From NCBI RefSeq assembly GCF_011752995.1, contig NZ_VWWL01000006.1, positions 1 through 64,000 on the forward strand: 64,000 nt of DNA, read 5' to 3'. This DNA is from Burkholderia sp. Ax-1724 (GTDB lineage: Bacteria; Pseudomonadota; Gammaproteobacteria; Burkholderiales; Burkholderiaceae). The notes under the pieces were generated by a model. The model did not search any database. It saw nothing but the letters and a program-made list of their open reading frames with translations, and had not been told where the DNA came from. The position numbers were made by a program, and so were the translations under genes. Shown in pieces: positions 53,757-62,218 of this stretch (position 1 is the first letter of the stretch; every line of letters starts with the position of its first letter).

Positions 53757-55064
53757 TTGGACTACAGCACCTCATTGCCCGCTTCGATAGGCACGGACGA
53801 CGCCGATTCGATCTTCCGTCGTGTCGCGCTGCGCTTCATGCCCTTGCTGTTCGTCGGCTACGTGGTCGCGTATCTGGATCGCGTCAACGTCGGCTTTGCG
53901 AAGCTGCAAATGCTCAACGCGCTGCATCTGAGCGAAGCGATCTACGGCCTCGGCGCGGGCCTCTTCTTTGTCGGCTACTTTTTCTTCGAGGTGCCAAGCA
54001 ATCTGCTGCTGCATCGCATCGGCGCGCGGCGCTGGATCGCGCGCATCATGATTACGTGGGCCATCCTCTCGATGGCGACCGCATGGGTCACGACGCCGCT
54101 GGAGTTCTACGCGGTGCGCTTTCTGCTCGGCATCGCGGAAGCGGGCTTTTTTCCCGGCATGGTGCTGTATCTGACTTACTGGTTCCCCTCGCACCGGCGC
54201 GGCCGGATGGTCGCGTTGCTGATGGCGGGCAATCCCGTCTCGGGACTCGTCGGCGGACCCGCGTCGGGCTGGATCATGCATTCGTTGCAGGGCGTGGGGG
54301 GCTTCGCGGGCTGGCAATGGCTCTTCATCATCGAAGCGCTGCCGTCGCTGCTGCTCGGCTTCGTGGTTCTGCGCCATCTCGACGACCGCATCGCCGACGC
54401 CACCTGGCTCTCCGCGCCCGAGAAGCAGGTCATTCTCGACGAGATCGCCGCCGACGCCACGACGCACACGCACGGCTCGGTGCGCGCCGTGTTCAAATCC
54501 GCACGCGTCTATCTGATGTGCCTGATTCTGTTCGGCATCGTGATGGGCTCGTATGCGATCGGTTTCTGGCAACCGAGCATTCTGCGCTCGACCGGCATCG
54601 AGGACACGTTCGTCATCGGCCTGCTCACGATGATTCCGTATTCCGTCGCGCTCGTCGCGATGATCGCGGCCGGCAGGCACGCCGACCATACGCGCGAGCG
54701 CCGCTGGCACGTCGCGATGCCCGCGCTGGTTGCCGGAGCCGGCTTCGTGCTGTGCGCGCTGTCCGGTGCGTCGCCGGTCATCTCCGTGCTGGGGCTCACG
54801 CTCGCGACCGCGGGCGTCATTACCGCCTTGCCGATGTTCTGGGCGCTGCCGACCGCGTTTCTCGGCGGCACCGGCGCAGCCGCCGGTATCGCGCTCATCA
54901 ACTGTACCGGCAATCTCGCAGGCTTTATCAGCCCGGCCGTGATCGGCTGGCTGAAGACGCTCACGCATTCGCTTTCTTCGGGACTGTTCGTCGTGGCGGC
55001 TTCGCTCGCGCTCTCGGCGCTGCTGATTCTCGTCTTCGTCCCGGCACGACTCGTCAACAAGTAA
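53757..55064 (+). CDS. MFS transporter (ACS family)
   Basis: 435 residues from a TTG start at 53757 with AGGAG six bases upstream; no ATG fits. VVAYLDRVNVGFAKLQMLNA is the ACS TM1 motif (tartrate/galactonate/glucarate-type carriers). GIAEAGFFPGMVLYLTYWFPS in TM4 and RRGRMVALLMAGNPVSGLVG follow. It lies between the aldolase and the hydroxyacid dehydrogenase and is probably the importer for this pathway. Confidence 0.88.
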   Translation: MDYSTSLPASIGTDDADSIFRRVALRFMPLLFVGYVVAYLDRVNVGFAKLQMLNALHLSEAIYGLGAGLFFVGYFFFEVPSNLLLHRIGARRWIARIMITWAILSMATAWVTTPLEFYAVRFLLGIAEAGFFPGMVLYLTYWFPSHRRGRMVALLMAGNPVSGLVGGPASGWIMHSLQGVGGFAGWQWLFIIEALPSLLLGFVVLRHLDDRIADATWLSAPEKQVILDEIAADATTHTHGSVRAVFKSARVYLMCLILFGIVMGSYAIGFWQPSILRSTGIEDTFVIGLLTMIPYSVALVAMIAAGRHADHTRERRWHVAMPALVAGAGFVLCALSGASPVISVLGLTLATAGVITALPMFWALPTAFLGGTGAAAGIALINCTGNLAGFISPAVIGWLKTLTHSLSSGLFVVAASLALSALLILVFVPARLVNK

Positions 55065-55067
55065 CCC

Positions 55068-56021
55068 ATGATAAAAAACCCGATGCACGACCCGAACCAC
55101 ACCCTGCCGCCCGTACTGCAAATCGGCGAATTTCCTTCGGTAGCCTATGCGTTGCTGAAAGAACGCCTCGACCTGTTCACGCTCGCCGATATCGCCGCCG
55201 ACGATGCGTTGCGGCAACGGATCGGCGCGATCGTCACGCGCTCGAACTACGACATCGACACGGCACTCCTCGCACGCCTGCCATCGCTTCGGATCATCGC
55301 GACAAACGGCGTGGGCTTCGACCGGATTCCGCTCGCGTTCGCGCGCGAGCGCGGCATTGCGGTCACCAACACGCCCGACCTGCTCAACGCCGCGGTTGCC
55401 GAGCTGACGATCGGCCTCATGCTCGCCTTGCTGAGGAAACTGCCGCACGCCGATCGCTTCGTGCGCTCGGGTGCCTGGCGACAAGGCGCCTTTCCGCTGG
55501 GATCGAGCCTCGCCGGCAAGCGGGTAGGCATCGTGGGCATGGGCCGCATCGGCCGGGAAATCGCGCGGCGGCTCGCCAGCTTCGATGTCGAACTGGCCTA
55601 CTTCGGCCGCACGCAACAGGCTCTGCCGTTTCAATGGTTCGCGCAGCCGGTGGAACTCGCTCGCTGGTCGGACCTTCTGATCGTGAGCTGCCCAGGCGGC
55701 GATGCCACGCGTCATCTGATCGACGCAGCCGTGCTCGATGCACTCGGTTCGGCAGGCATGCTCGTGAATATCGCGCGCGGGTCGGTCGTCGACGAGCAGG
55801 CGCTCGTGCTCGCGCTTGAAAACGGCACCCTCGCGGGCGCGGCGCTCGATGTTTTCGAGCACGAGCCCGCGCCTGAATCGGCCCTACTCCGATTCGAGAA
55901 CGTGGTATTGAGTCCGCATATGGGAAGTGCGACACACGAAACGCGCATTGCGATGGCTCAACTCACGATCGACAATCTGGCGTCGTTCTTCTCGACGGGC
56001 AAGGCGCTGACGCCGGTCTGA
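55068..56021 (+). CDS. D-isomer-specific 2-hydroxyacid dehydrogenase
   Basis: 317 residues. The NAD-binding loop VGIVGMGRIGREIARRL at ~145, the catalytic Arg in VNIARGSVVDEQAL, a Glu in DVFEHEPAP and the His in LSPHMGSAT are all present. It resembles glyoxylate/hydroxypyruvate reductases. It begins three bases after the transporter stop, so it is coupled. In an aldolase pathway it could reduce glycolaldehyde-derived glyoxylate, tartronate semialdehyde or hydroxypyruvate. Confidence 0.9.
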   Translation: MIKNPMHDPNHTLPPVLQIGEFPSVAYALLKERLDLFTLADIAADDALRQRIGAIVTRSNYDIDTALLARLPSLRIIATNGVGFDRIPLAFARERGIAVTNTPDLLNAAVAELTIGLMLALLRKLPHADRFVRSGAWRQGAFPLGSSLAGKRVGIVGMGRIGREIARRLASFDVELAYFGRTQQALPFQWFAQPVELARWSDLLIVSCPGGDATRHLIDAAVLDALGSAGMLVNIARGSVVDEQALVLALENGTLAGAALDVFEHEPAPESALLRFENVVLSPHMGSATHETRIAMAQLTIDNLASFFSTGKALTPV

Positions 56022-56155
56022 CGGCACGCCGCGCGTCATTCGCCACGCTGACCCGGCTCGCGGCGCGCATGATCCAAACCGTCGGCCTATGTTGCGCCTT
56101 CCTTCGCCATGCTGCTGGTTTCACCCACTCCGCCGCAACCACGCCATCGCTTCCG

Positions 56156-57703
56156 TCAGCTCATGATGCCGATCTGCCAGGGCACGAACTCGTGGTCGCC
56201 AAGCCCGAGTTCTTCGCTGCGGGTACGCTGGCCTGACGCGGTCGCGAGCAGCGCCTCGAAGATCTCGCGCGCAGTGCTTTCGATCGTCGCGGTGCCGTCC
56301 AGAATGCCGCCGCAATTGAGGTCCATGTCTTCCGTCAAGCGGCGATACATCGGCGTGTTGGTCGCGAGCTTGAGCGACGGCACAGGCTTCGCGCCGAACA
56401 TCGAGCCGCGCCCGGTCGTGAACGCGATCAGGTTCGCGCCGCCGGCGATCTGCCCCGTCGCGGACACCGGATCGAAGCCGGGCGTATCCATAAACACGAG
56501 ACCGCGCGCCGTGACAGGCTCCGCGTAACGATAAACGTCCATCAGCGGCCCCGTGCCACCCTTCATCGACGAACCGATCGACTTCTCGAAGATGTTCGCG
56601 AGTCCGCCGACCTGATTGCCGGGGCTGACCTTGCCGTTGATCTGCACGTCGCGCCCGACCGAATATTCGTCCTTCCACCAGCGAACGCGCTCGATCAGTT
56701 TCTCTCCGACCTCGCGGCTCACGGCACGCCGCGTCAGCGTGTGTTCGACGCCGTAGATTTCCGGCGTTTCGGAAAGAATCGCGGTGCCGCCGTGACGGAC
56801 CAGCAGATCGACGGCGGCGCCGAGTGCCGGGTTCGCCGTGATCGACGAAAAACCGTCGGAGCCGCCGCATTGCAAGCCGATTCGCAGATGGCTCGCCGGC
56901 ACGGTCTTGCGCACCACGTCGTTGGCCGCAGGCAGGAGCGCTTCGACGACGGCGATGCCGGCCTCGATCGTGCGCCGCGTGCCGCCGCTTTCCTGCATCA
57001 CGAAGGTATGCAGCCGTGAGCCGGGCTGCAGCCCTTCCTGTTCGAGCAGGCCGCCCAACTGGTTACGCTCGCAGCCGAGCCCGACGATTACCGCTGCCGC
57101 GAGATTCGCGTGGCGCGCGTAGCCCGCCATGGTCCGGCGCAGCAGCGCCATCGGTTCGCCGCTCATCTCCATCCCGCAGCCGATGCCATGCGTGAATGCG
57201 ACCACGCCGTCGACGTTCGGCCAGGCGGCAAGCCGCTCGGGCGTGAAATGCGCGGCGATGCGATGCGCAACCGTCGCCGAGCAGTTGACGGTCGCGAGAA
57301 TGCCGACGTAGTTGCGCGTGCCGACCTCGCCGTTCTCGCGCACGATGCCCTCGAAGGTCGCTCGCTCGGACTCGGGCAGCAGCTCGACAGGCCGGTAATC
57401 GGCGCCGAATGCGTAGTCGCGGTCGAATTCGCGGAACGTCAGGTTGTGGCTGTGCACCATTGTGCCTGCCGCAATGTCGCCCGCGGCGAAGCCGATTACC
57501 ACGTTGTACTTACGGATCGGCTCGCCTTCGCGAATCGCGCGCGCGGCGATCTTGTGGCCGGCCGGCACCTGACTGCGACAGGCAATGCCGTCGATCGGCA
57601 GCGGCGTGCCGATTGCGATGTCGACTCGCGCGATGACGACGTTGTCGTCCGGATGGAGCCGGATCACGGGACCGGCGACGGTCTTGTTCGAAGTGGAGAT
57701 CAT
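56156..57703 (-). CDS. UxaA/GarD-family altronate/galactarate-type dehydratase
   Basis: 515 residues. The N-terminal SAF domain (VIRLHPDDNVVIARVDIAIG, IREGEPIRKYNVVIGFA) is followed by the catalytic part with HGIGCGMEMSGEP, GLGCERNQLGGLL and GLQCGGSDGFSSITANPALG; the Cys-containing motifs fit a ferrous-iron dehydratase. Length matches altronate/D-galactarate dehydratases. Start at 57703; an ATG at 57766 would add 21 unlike residues. It is downstream of the kinase on the same strand, with a LysR remnant between. Confidence 0.88.
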   Translation of the reverse strand: MISTSNKTVAGPVIRLHPDDNVVIARVDIAIGTPLPIDGIACRSQVPAGHKIAARAIREGEPIRKYNVVIGFAAGDIAAGTMVHSHNLTFREFDRDYAFGADYRPVELLPESERATFEGIVRENGEVGTRNYVGILATVNCSATVAHRIAAHFTPERLAAWPNVDGVVAFTHGIGCGMEMSGEPMALLRRTMAGYARHANLAAAVIVGLGCERNQLGGLLEQEGLQPGSRLHTFVMQESGGTRRTIEAGIAVVEALLPAANDVVRKTVPASHLRIGLQCGGSDGFSSITANPALGAAVDLLVRHGGTAILSETPEIYGVEHTLTRRAVSREVGEKLIERVRWWKDEYSVGRDVQINGKVSPGNQVGGLANIFEKSIGSSMKGGTGPLMDVYRYAEPVTARGLVFMDTPGFDPVSATGQIAGGANLIAFTTGRGSMFGAKPVPSLKLATNTPMYRRLTEDMDLNCGGILDGTATIESTAREIFEALLATASGQRTRSEELGLGDHEFVPWQIGIMS

Positions 57704-57798
57704 GGTCGGGGCAATCGGGAAGGAAGCGACGCGCGGGCGACGAGAGGATTGATGTTCGTCGCCCATGTTCGTCGCAATGGGCGATTAAAGAAAGTACG

Positions 57799-57814
57799 CT
57801 TTGCCTTCTTCAAA
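57799..57814 (-). promoter_or_regulatory. LysR-type motif before the LysR remnant
   Basis: TTTGAAGAAGGCAAAG on the minus strand, 17 bases before the remnant start and about 95 bases before the dehydratase start at 57703 on the other side. Same relative position as the site at 49626-49641. The motif outlived the regulator gene, which suggests that it still serves the leftward dehydratase promoter. Confidence 0.45.
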
Positions 57815-57831
57815 GCATAAAATTTTTATCG

Positions 57832-57903
57832 ATGAGTTGCCGTTACCTGTGGCGCTTTGTCCGTGGGGTTGGACAGGGTGGTGTTGTCGAAGCGGCGTGG
57901 GCG
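57832..57903 (+). pseudogene. Truncated LysR-family N-terminal remnant
   Basis: The first 24 codons align without gaps to the LysR at 49659: MSCRYLWRFVRGVGQGGVVE against MDSRYLQSFVFVVELGSIAE, both followed by AA, with 11 identical residues in 24. The 45 bases upstream also resemble that gene's leader (AAAGTACGCTTTGCC against AAGTATTCTTTAGCC). After that the frame loses resemblance, and it ends at 58041 near the kinase stop. A third LysR was probably lost here. Confidence 0.55.
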
Positions 57904-58035
57904 TGCCATCAAGAAACTCTCTCCTCTCGGGACATCGGAAAAAGCTCTTTCGTCAGGCTGACGGGTGATGATACCCGTGGTATTGGCAGAAGAAGGTTGC
58001 TGGTCACGCCAATGCGGCCAATACCATTGCCGCAT

Positions 58036-59352
58036 TCATGAAGCGTCTCCAGCCAGATAACGCAACGCCTTCGCAAAAAAGTCGACGCTGCCGAAATTCC
58101 CCGACTTGAGTGCGAGGGCAAGCGGATCGGCACCGACCGTCGCGGTCGCGGGCACGCCCGGATCGATCTGCCTGCCGATACGCAGCATCTGCACGCCGAG
58201 CGCCTGCACCACGGCACCAGACGTCTCGCCGCCCGCAACGACGAACCGGCGCACGCCGACGTCATGCAACCCGCGGGCAATCGCAGCGAGCGTACGTTCG
58301 ACCAGATGCCCCGCTTCCATCACGCCCAACGCGCCTTGTGTTGCCTTCACTTCGTCGGGAGAAGCCGTTGCGTAGATCAACACCGGCTGAGGCTGGGCCG
58401 CGAGTATATGCTCGCGTGCAAACGCCAGCGCCTTATCGACGACGGACTCCCCGCGCGCGACGGCCATCGGATCAATACGGAATGCGGGCCGTGACTCGCG
58501 CCACGCGGCAACCTGTGCGTTCGTCGCCTTCGATGCGCTGCCCGCCAGAACAACGGCAGCGCCCTCGATAAGCGGCAATGCGGCTGCGTCCCCTGCGGCT
58601 TCGAGCAAACCCGCGCGGCGGAAATTCGCGGGCAGGCCGAGAGCAACACCCGAGCCGCCCGTAATCAGCGGCAGGTCCGCGCAGGCTTCGCCGAGCGTAT
58701 GGAGATCGGCGTCCGATACCGCATCGGCAATCGCCATGCGTACGCCGTCGCGTTTGAGCGCCGCGATTGCCGCGCGCACCGCGTCGGCACCTTTCGCCAC
58801 CGCGTCGTAACGCACGAGCCCGACCTTGTGCTTCGCCTGCGCCTGCAACACGCGTACGAGATTCGCGTCGGTCATGGGCGTGAGCGGATGGTTCTCCATG
58901 CCGGACTCGTTCAGCAGCACGTCGCCAACGAACAGATGTCCGCGATAAATCGTGCGGCCATTCTCCGGAAACGCGGGACATGCAATGGCAAACGGCGCTT
59001 CTCCATGCACAGACAGCGCATCGAGCAGCGCTTCGGCTACGGGACCGATGTTGCCCGTATCCGTCGAATCGAACGTGGAGCAATACTTGAAGAAGAACTG
59101 GCCACACCCTTGCGCCCGCAGCCATTCGAGCGCAGCGAGCGACTGCGCGAGCGCATCGCCGGCGGATACCGCGCGTGACTTGAGCGCCACGACCAGCGCG
59201 TCTGCTTCAATGTGCATGCCGGCGGCAGGCACACCGATCGTCTGCACCGTGCGCATGCCGCCGCGCACGAGCATGTTCGCAAGGTCCGTCGCGCCGGTGA
59301 AATCATCGGCAATACAGCCAAGCAGCGGTCCCGGTCGACTTTCAGTTGCCAT
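58036..59352 (-). CDS. otnK: Four-carbon acid sugar kinase family protein (OtnK-like)
   Basis: 438 residues of the DUF1537/OtnK family. The N-terminal GCIADDFTGATDLANMLVRG, a central FFKYCSTFDSTDTGNIGPVA, and in the C-terminal half VVAGGETSGAVVQALGVQML then ADPLALALKSGNFG for nucleotide binding. Members phosphorylate 3-oxo-tetronate or erythronate/threonate. Ribosome site is weak (AGAG). Upstream of the GarD-like gene on the same strand but 332 bases from it, with a LysR remnant between. No OtnI/OtnC partner is visible nearby, so the kinase may act in another route. Confidence 0.85.
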   Translation of the reverse strand: MATESRPGPLLGCIADDFTGATDLANMLVRGGMRTVQTIGVPAAGMHIEADALVVALKSRAVSAGDALAQSLAALEWLRAQGCGQFFFKYCSTFDSTDTGNIGPVAEALLDALSVHGEAPFAIACPAFPENGRTIYRGHLFVGDVLLNESGMENHPLTPMTDANLVRVLQAQAKHKVGLVRYDAVAKGADAVRAAIAALKRDGVRMAIADAVSDADLHTLGEACADLPLITGGSGVALGLPANFRRAGLLEAAGDAAALPLIEGAAVVLAGSASKATNAQVAAWRESRPAFRIDPMAVARGESVVDKALAFAREHILAAQPQPVLIYATASPDEVKATQGALGVMEAGHLVERTLAAIARGLHDVGVRRFVVAGGETSGAVVQALGVQMLRIGRQIDPGVPATATVGADPLALALKSGNFGSVDFFAKALRYLAGDAS

Positions 59353-59443
59353 CGTTGATCTCTATTGAATAAAGGGAATAGGTTGCCGTTCTCGCAAAGC
59401 CGGCGCTGGCTCAGCGGCGCCGATTCGTGCCTGTCCGCGCCTT

Positions 59444-60631
59444 TCAGAAGCGCTGCGTAAGCCCCATCGTGACAAGCGTCTGCGAACCCGTGGACGACTG
59501 GGTCGTCCCCTGGATAGCGGCTACCGCACGACCGCCCGTGGAATCCGTTCCGCTCGCGTTCTGGTGAACGAGTATCGCGTAGAGCGACGTACGCTTCGAA
59601 AGGCTGTACACGGCACCGACGTTTTCCTGCTGATAACGCGCACTGCCCAAACCGCTCGCGCCGCTGTTATGCGTATAGGCATAGGAGACGCCGAGCAGCA
59701 GAGCCGGTGTCACCTGGTACTTGAAGTTCACTTCGCCGATATTGAATATGGCATTGCCGTGGTAGCCGCTTGCGGCGGTGTTCAAACCGGCCACACTCAC
59801 GCTGCCGAGATCGCGAAACTGGGTATTGCTATACACGGCGCCAAGCGTCGCGGAACCGATCGTATAACTGGCCCCCGCGGACAATATCCGCTGGGACGCG
59901 GCGGATGCATAGCCGCTAAAAATCGGGCTCGATATATTGTTTCCGGTTTTACTGTCGTTCGCCTTGTTTCCCCATAGCGAATAGTTCGGATCGTTGACAT
60001 ACAGATAACCGACCGCCACTCGCAACGACGCGTTCGTATACGACGCGCTCAGGTCCCAGATCTGGTTGCGGGAGAAATCGCCCGCCACGCCGCCGGGACT
60101 ATAGACACCGCCGAAGCTGAAGCCGTTGTAGTTCCTGCTCAGAAACTTGATGGCGTTGTTGATGCGGCTATTGTTGTCGAGATTGTCGACGTCGCCCGGA
60201 TGGGCGCCGTATTGCGCCCCAGGTGCCGCCCAGTCCTGCCCCGACTCGATCGGCCCAACAGCAATCGACGCACTGGAATACTGACGTCCGAACAGAACAG
60301 TTCCGTAATTCGAGTCGATACCCACGAATGCCTGCCGACCGAACAATGTCCCGTTCTGCCCCATGGTGCCGTTCACGAGGCTATACCCCGATTCGAGTGT
60401 GAACAGGGTCTTCAGTCCGCCACCGAGATCCTCGACGCCACGGAACCCCCATCGTCCTGCACCATAGTTCCCGCTCGTCAGCGAATACAGCGTTGATCCT
60501 TTCGAGTTCGAAACATAGGTCAGCCCCGCGTCCGCAATGCCGTAGAGCGTGACGCTGCTTTGCGCGAAAGCACCGCCCGACGAGATTGCGATGACGAGAG
60601 GAAGAAGTCTCCAATATTGTCTTTTTTTCAT
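59444..60631 (-). CDS. Gram-negative porin (Burkholderia type)
   Basis: 395 residues. The signal peptide MKKRQYWRLLPLVIAISSG is cleaved near AFA/QSS, followed by QSSVTLYGIADAGLTYVSNS, the standard start of betaproteobacterial trimeric porins. RWGFRGVEDLGGGLKTLFTL and GRQAFVGIDSNYGTVLFGRQ follow, and the last residue is Phe (LVTMGLTQRF). A 194-base gap upstream has a TTGATT and TATTTT pair on the minus strand that may be the promoter. Probably the outer-membrane entry for the acid sugars handled by adjacent genes. Confidence 0.93.
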   Translation of the reverse strand: MKKRQYWRLLPLVIAISSGGAFAQSSVTLYGIADAGLTYVSNSKGSTLYSLTSGNYGAGRWGFRGVEDLGGGLKTLFTLESGYSLVNGTMGQNGTLFGRQAFVGIDSNYGTVLFGRQYSSASIAVGPIESGQDWAAPGAQYGAHPGDVDNLDNNSRINNAIKFLSRNYNGFSFGGVYSPGGVAGDFSRNQIWDLSASYTNASLRVAVGYLYVNDPNYSLWGNKANDSKTGNNISSPIFSGYASAASQRILSAGASYTIGSATLGAVYSNTQFRDLGSVSVAGLNTAASGYHGNAIFNIGEVNFKYQVTPALLLGVSYAYTHNSGASGLGSARYQQENVGAVYSLSKRTSLYAILVHQNASGTDSTGGRAVAAIQGTTQSSTGSQTLVTMGLTQRF

Positions 60632-60825
60632 TTGCTTTGCGTTTCCGCTATTTCAGCTGGTTCACAGACAGAAAAATATCCTGATTCATTAAAAATCAAG
60701 ACTCCAAAATACTTATTACGAGTAGCAATCCTATTCAATAGACATGCGATTGCCTGGCAGGCGCAGAACCCAGGTCAATATCAGTTGCGTGGAACTTCTA
60801 CGGCGAAATCAGGCCGGACCGGCCA

Positions 60826-61113
60826 TCAATCGCAAAGATGGAACCTGTTGACGACCTTCGAGGTAATCCAGTCCCTCGTTGCTTCGTCGAACCGGCGATA
60901 GTGTTCCATGCGAAGATGCGCTTCGAAATCGGCTTCGCTTTCATAGAGCTCGTAAAGGAAAACCGAGCATGTGTCGTCGACCGAAACAGCCACATCGAAT
61001 CGGTGGCAACCCGGTTCGAGATCACGCGATTGCCGAGCGTTGAGCAGCATTTCGCGCAAAAACTCCGCGTGATGCATCTCTTTCACACTCAATGAAACTG
61101 TAATCACATACAT
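60826..61113 (-). CDS. Antibiotic biosynthesis monooxygenase (ABM) domain protein
   Basis: 95-residue single ABM domain: MYVITVSLSVKEMHHAEFLR, then ARQSRDLEPGCHRFDVAVS, VFLYELYESEADFEAHLRME and HYRRFD. Length and motifs match YgiN/LsrG-like proteins, some of which act as quinol monooxygenases or isomerases of phospho-sugars. Starts six bases after the Gfo/Idh/MocA stop and so belongs to that operon. Confidence 0.85.
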   Translation of the reverse strand: MYVITVSLSVKEMHHAEFLREMLLNARQSRDLEPGCHRFDVAVSVDDTCSVFLYELYESEADFEAHLRMEHYRRFDEATRDWITSKVVNRFHLCD

Positions 61114-61119
61114 CGCTCA

Positions 61120-62205
61120 TTACCCGAAAAGAGAGGTGGACGCCAAATCCCGGCTCGGCCGGAACGTCGCCATGTCGACGCGACAGCCGTTTAGATGCGA
61201 GTGGTACACCGCCTCCTGAACCAGAAGATTGGCAAGGTAGTCCGATGCGGTATTTTCAGGTCGATGCCCCTTCTCGAGTGCATCGATGACATGTGCCTGC
61301 AGACGGCCGCATGCCCCTCCACCAAATTCGACCTCCGAGCCTCGATCATAGACGTGCTCGACCTCGGTCTGACCATGCGGCTTGAACCATAACCTCGCGT
61401 AGCCGTCCAACCGAAGCACTCCCGCGGAACCCTCCAGCCACATTTCCCCCAAGGTTCGCCGAGGGTTTTCGCAGACATGATCCACCAGACGGTTGCCGTC
61501 GAACTGTCCGATCGTGTTGTCCGGAAACTCCAGACAGATGATCGCGGCATCTTCCCCCTTGATAACCGGATTCAGACGCCTCAATCTGGCGTACACACCG
61601 GAGACTTCACCGAACAGGAAGCGGAACGTATCGATGAAATGCACGGCCGTTTCCTTGACCATGAACCGGGGCATCTGCTGAAAGTACGGTTGCCGCGCCA
61701 TGTAGGCTATCGATCCTTGCCCGTCCCCGGGACGCAGGCGGAAATTCACGCTGTAGGGCTGGCCCAACATGCCTTGATCCAGAAGACGCTTTACTTCGCG
61801 GAACCACGGCATGAACCGGAAATTCTCGTGCACGACGACAGGTACACCGGCGCCCTGAGCCCGCTCGGCCATGTGCTCCGCCTGCCAGAAGTCGGTGCAG
61901 AACGGCTTCTGGCAGATCGTCGCCAGTCGGCGCTCCAGCGTCGCATCGAGTATCGCCGCGTGACTCGTGGGCGCCGTCACGATGTCGACGAGATCGGGGC
62001 GCGCTTTGTCCAGCAGTTCATCAATGCTCCCGAAGGTCTGCGCCACGTTATATCGCGCAGCCATCGCTTCGGCCTTTGCTGTGTCCATGTCGCAAATGCC
62101 GACGACTTCAACATTCGGGAGTGCGGTCCATCCAGCGAGATGAAACTGGCTGAAATAGCCTGCGCCGATAACGGCGACGCGCCAGGACGGTTTGGAGACT
62201 GACAT
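61120..62205 (-). CDS. Gfo/Idh/MocA-family oxidoreductase
   Basis: 361 residues. The Rossmann start WRVAVIGAGYFSQFHLAGW, then GICDMDTAKAEAMAARYNV, and VDIVTAPTSHAAILDATLER with CQKPFCTDFWQAE, the family's E/Q-K-P motif in a Q variant. PRFMVKETAVHFIDTFRFLF provides the catalytic Asp/His region. NAD(P)-dependent oxidation of a sugar or sugar acid is expected. ATG 62205 is chosen (AGGT upstream); longer frames overlap the preceding gene. Confidence 0.9.
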   Translation of the reverse strand: MSVSKPSWRVAVIGAGYFSQFHLAGWTALPNVEVVGICDMDTAKAEAMAARYNVAQTFGSIDELLDKARPDLVDIVTAPTSHAAILDATLERRLATICQKPFCTDFWQAEHMAERAQGAGVPVVVHENFRFMPWFREVKRLLDQGMLGQPYSVNFRLRPGDGQGSIAYMARQPYFQQMPRFMVKETAVHFIDTFRFLFGEVSGVYARLRRLNPVIKGEDAAIICLEFPDNTIGQFDGNRLVDHVCENPRRTLGEMWLEGSAGVLRLDGYARLWFKPHGQTEVEHVYDRGSEVEFGGGACGRLQAHVIDALEKGHRPENTASDYLANLLVQEAVYHSHLNGCRVDMATFRPSRDLASTSLFG

Positions 62206-62218
62206 GTCGGACCTGGCG

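Noticed and set aside
53772..55862. 696-codon antisense frame across the MFS and dehydrogenase genes
   Set aside because: Arg/His/Glu-rich composition typical of a shadow of GC-rich genes; the opposite strand has two clear protein families with ribosome sites.
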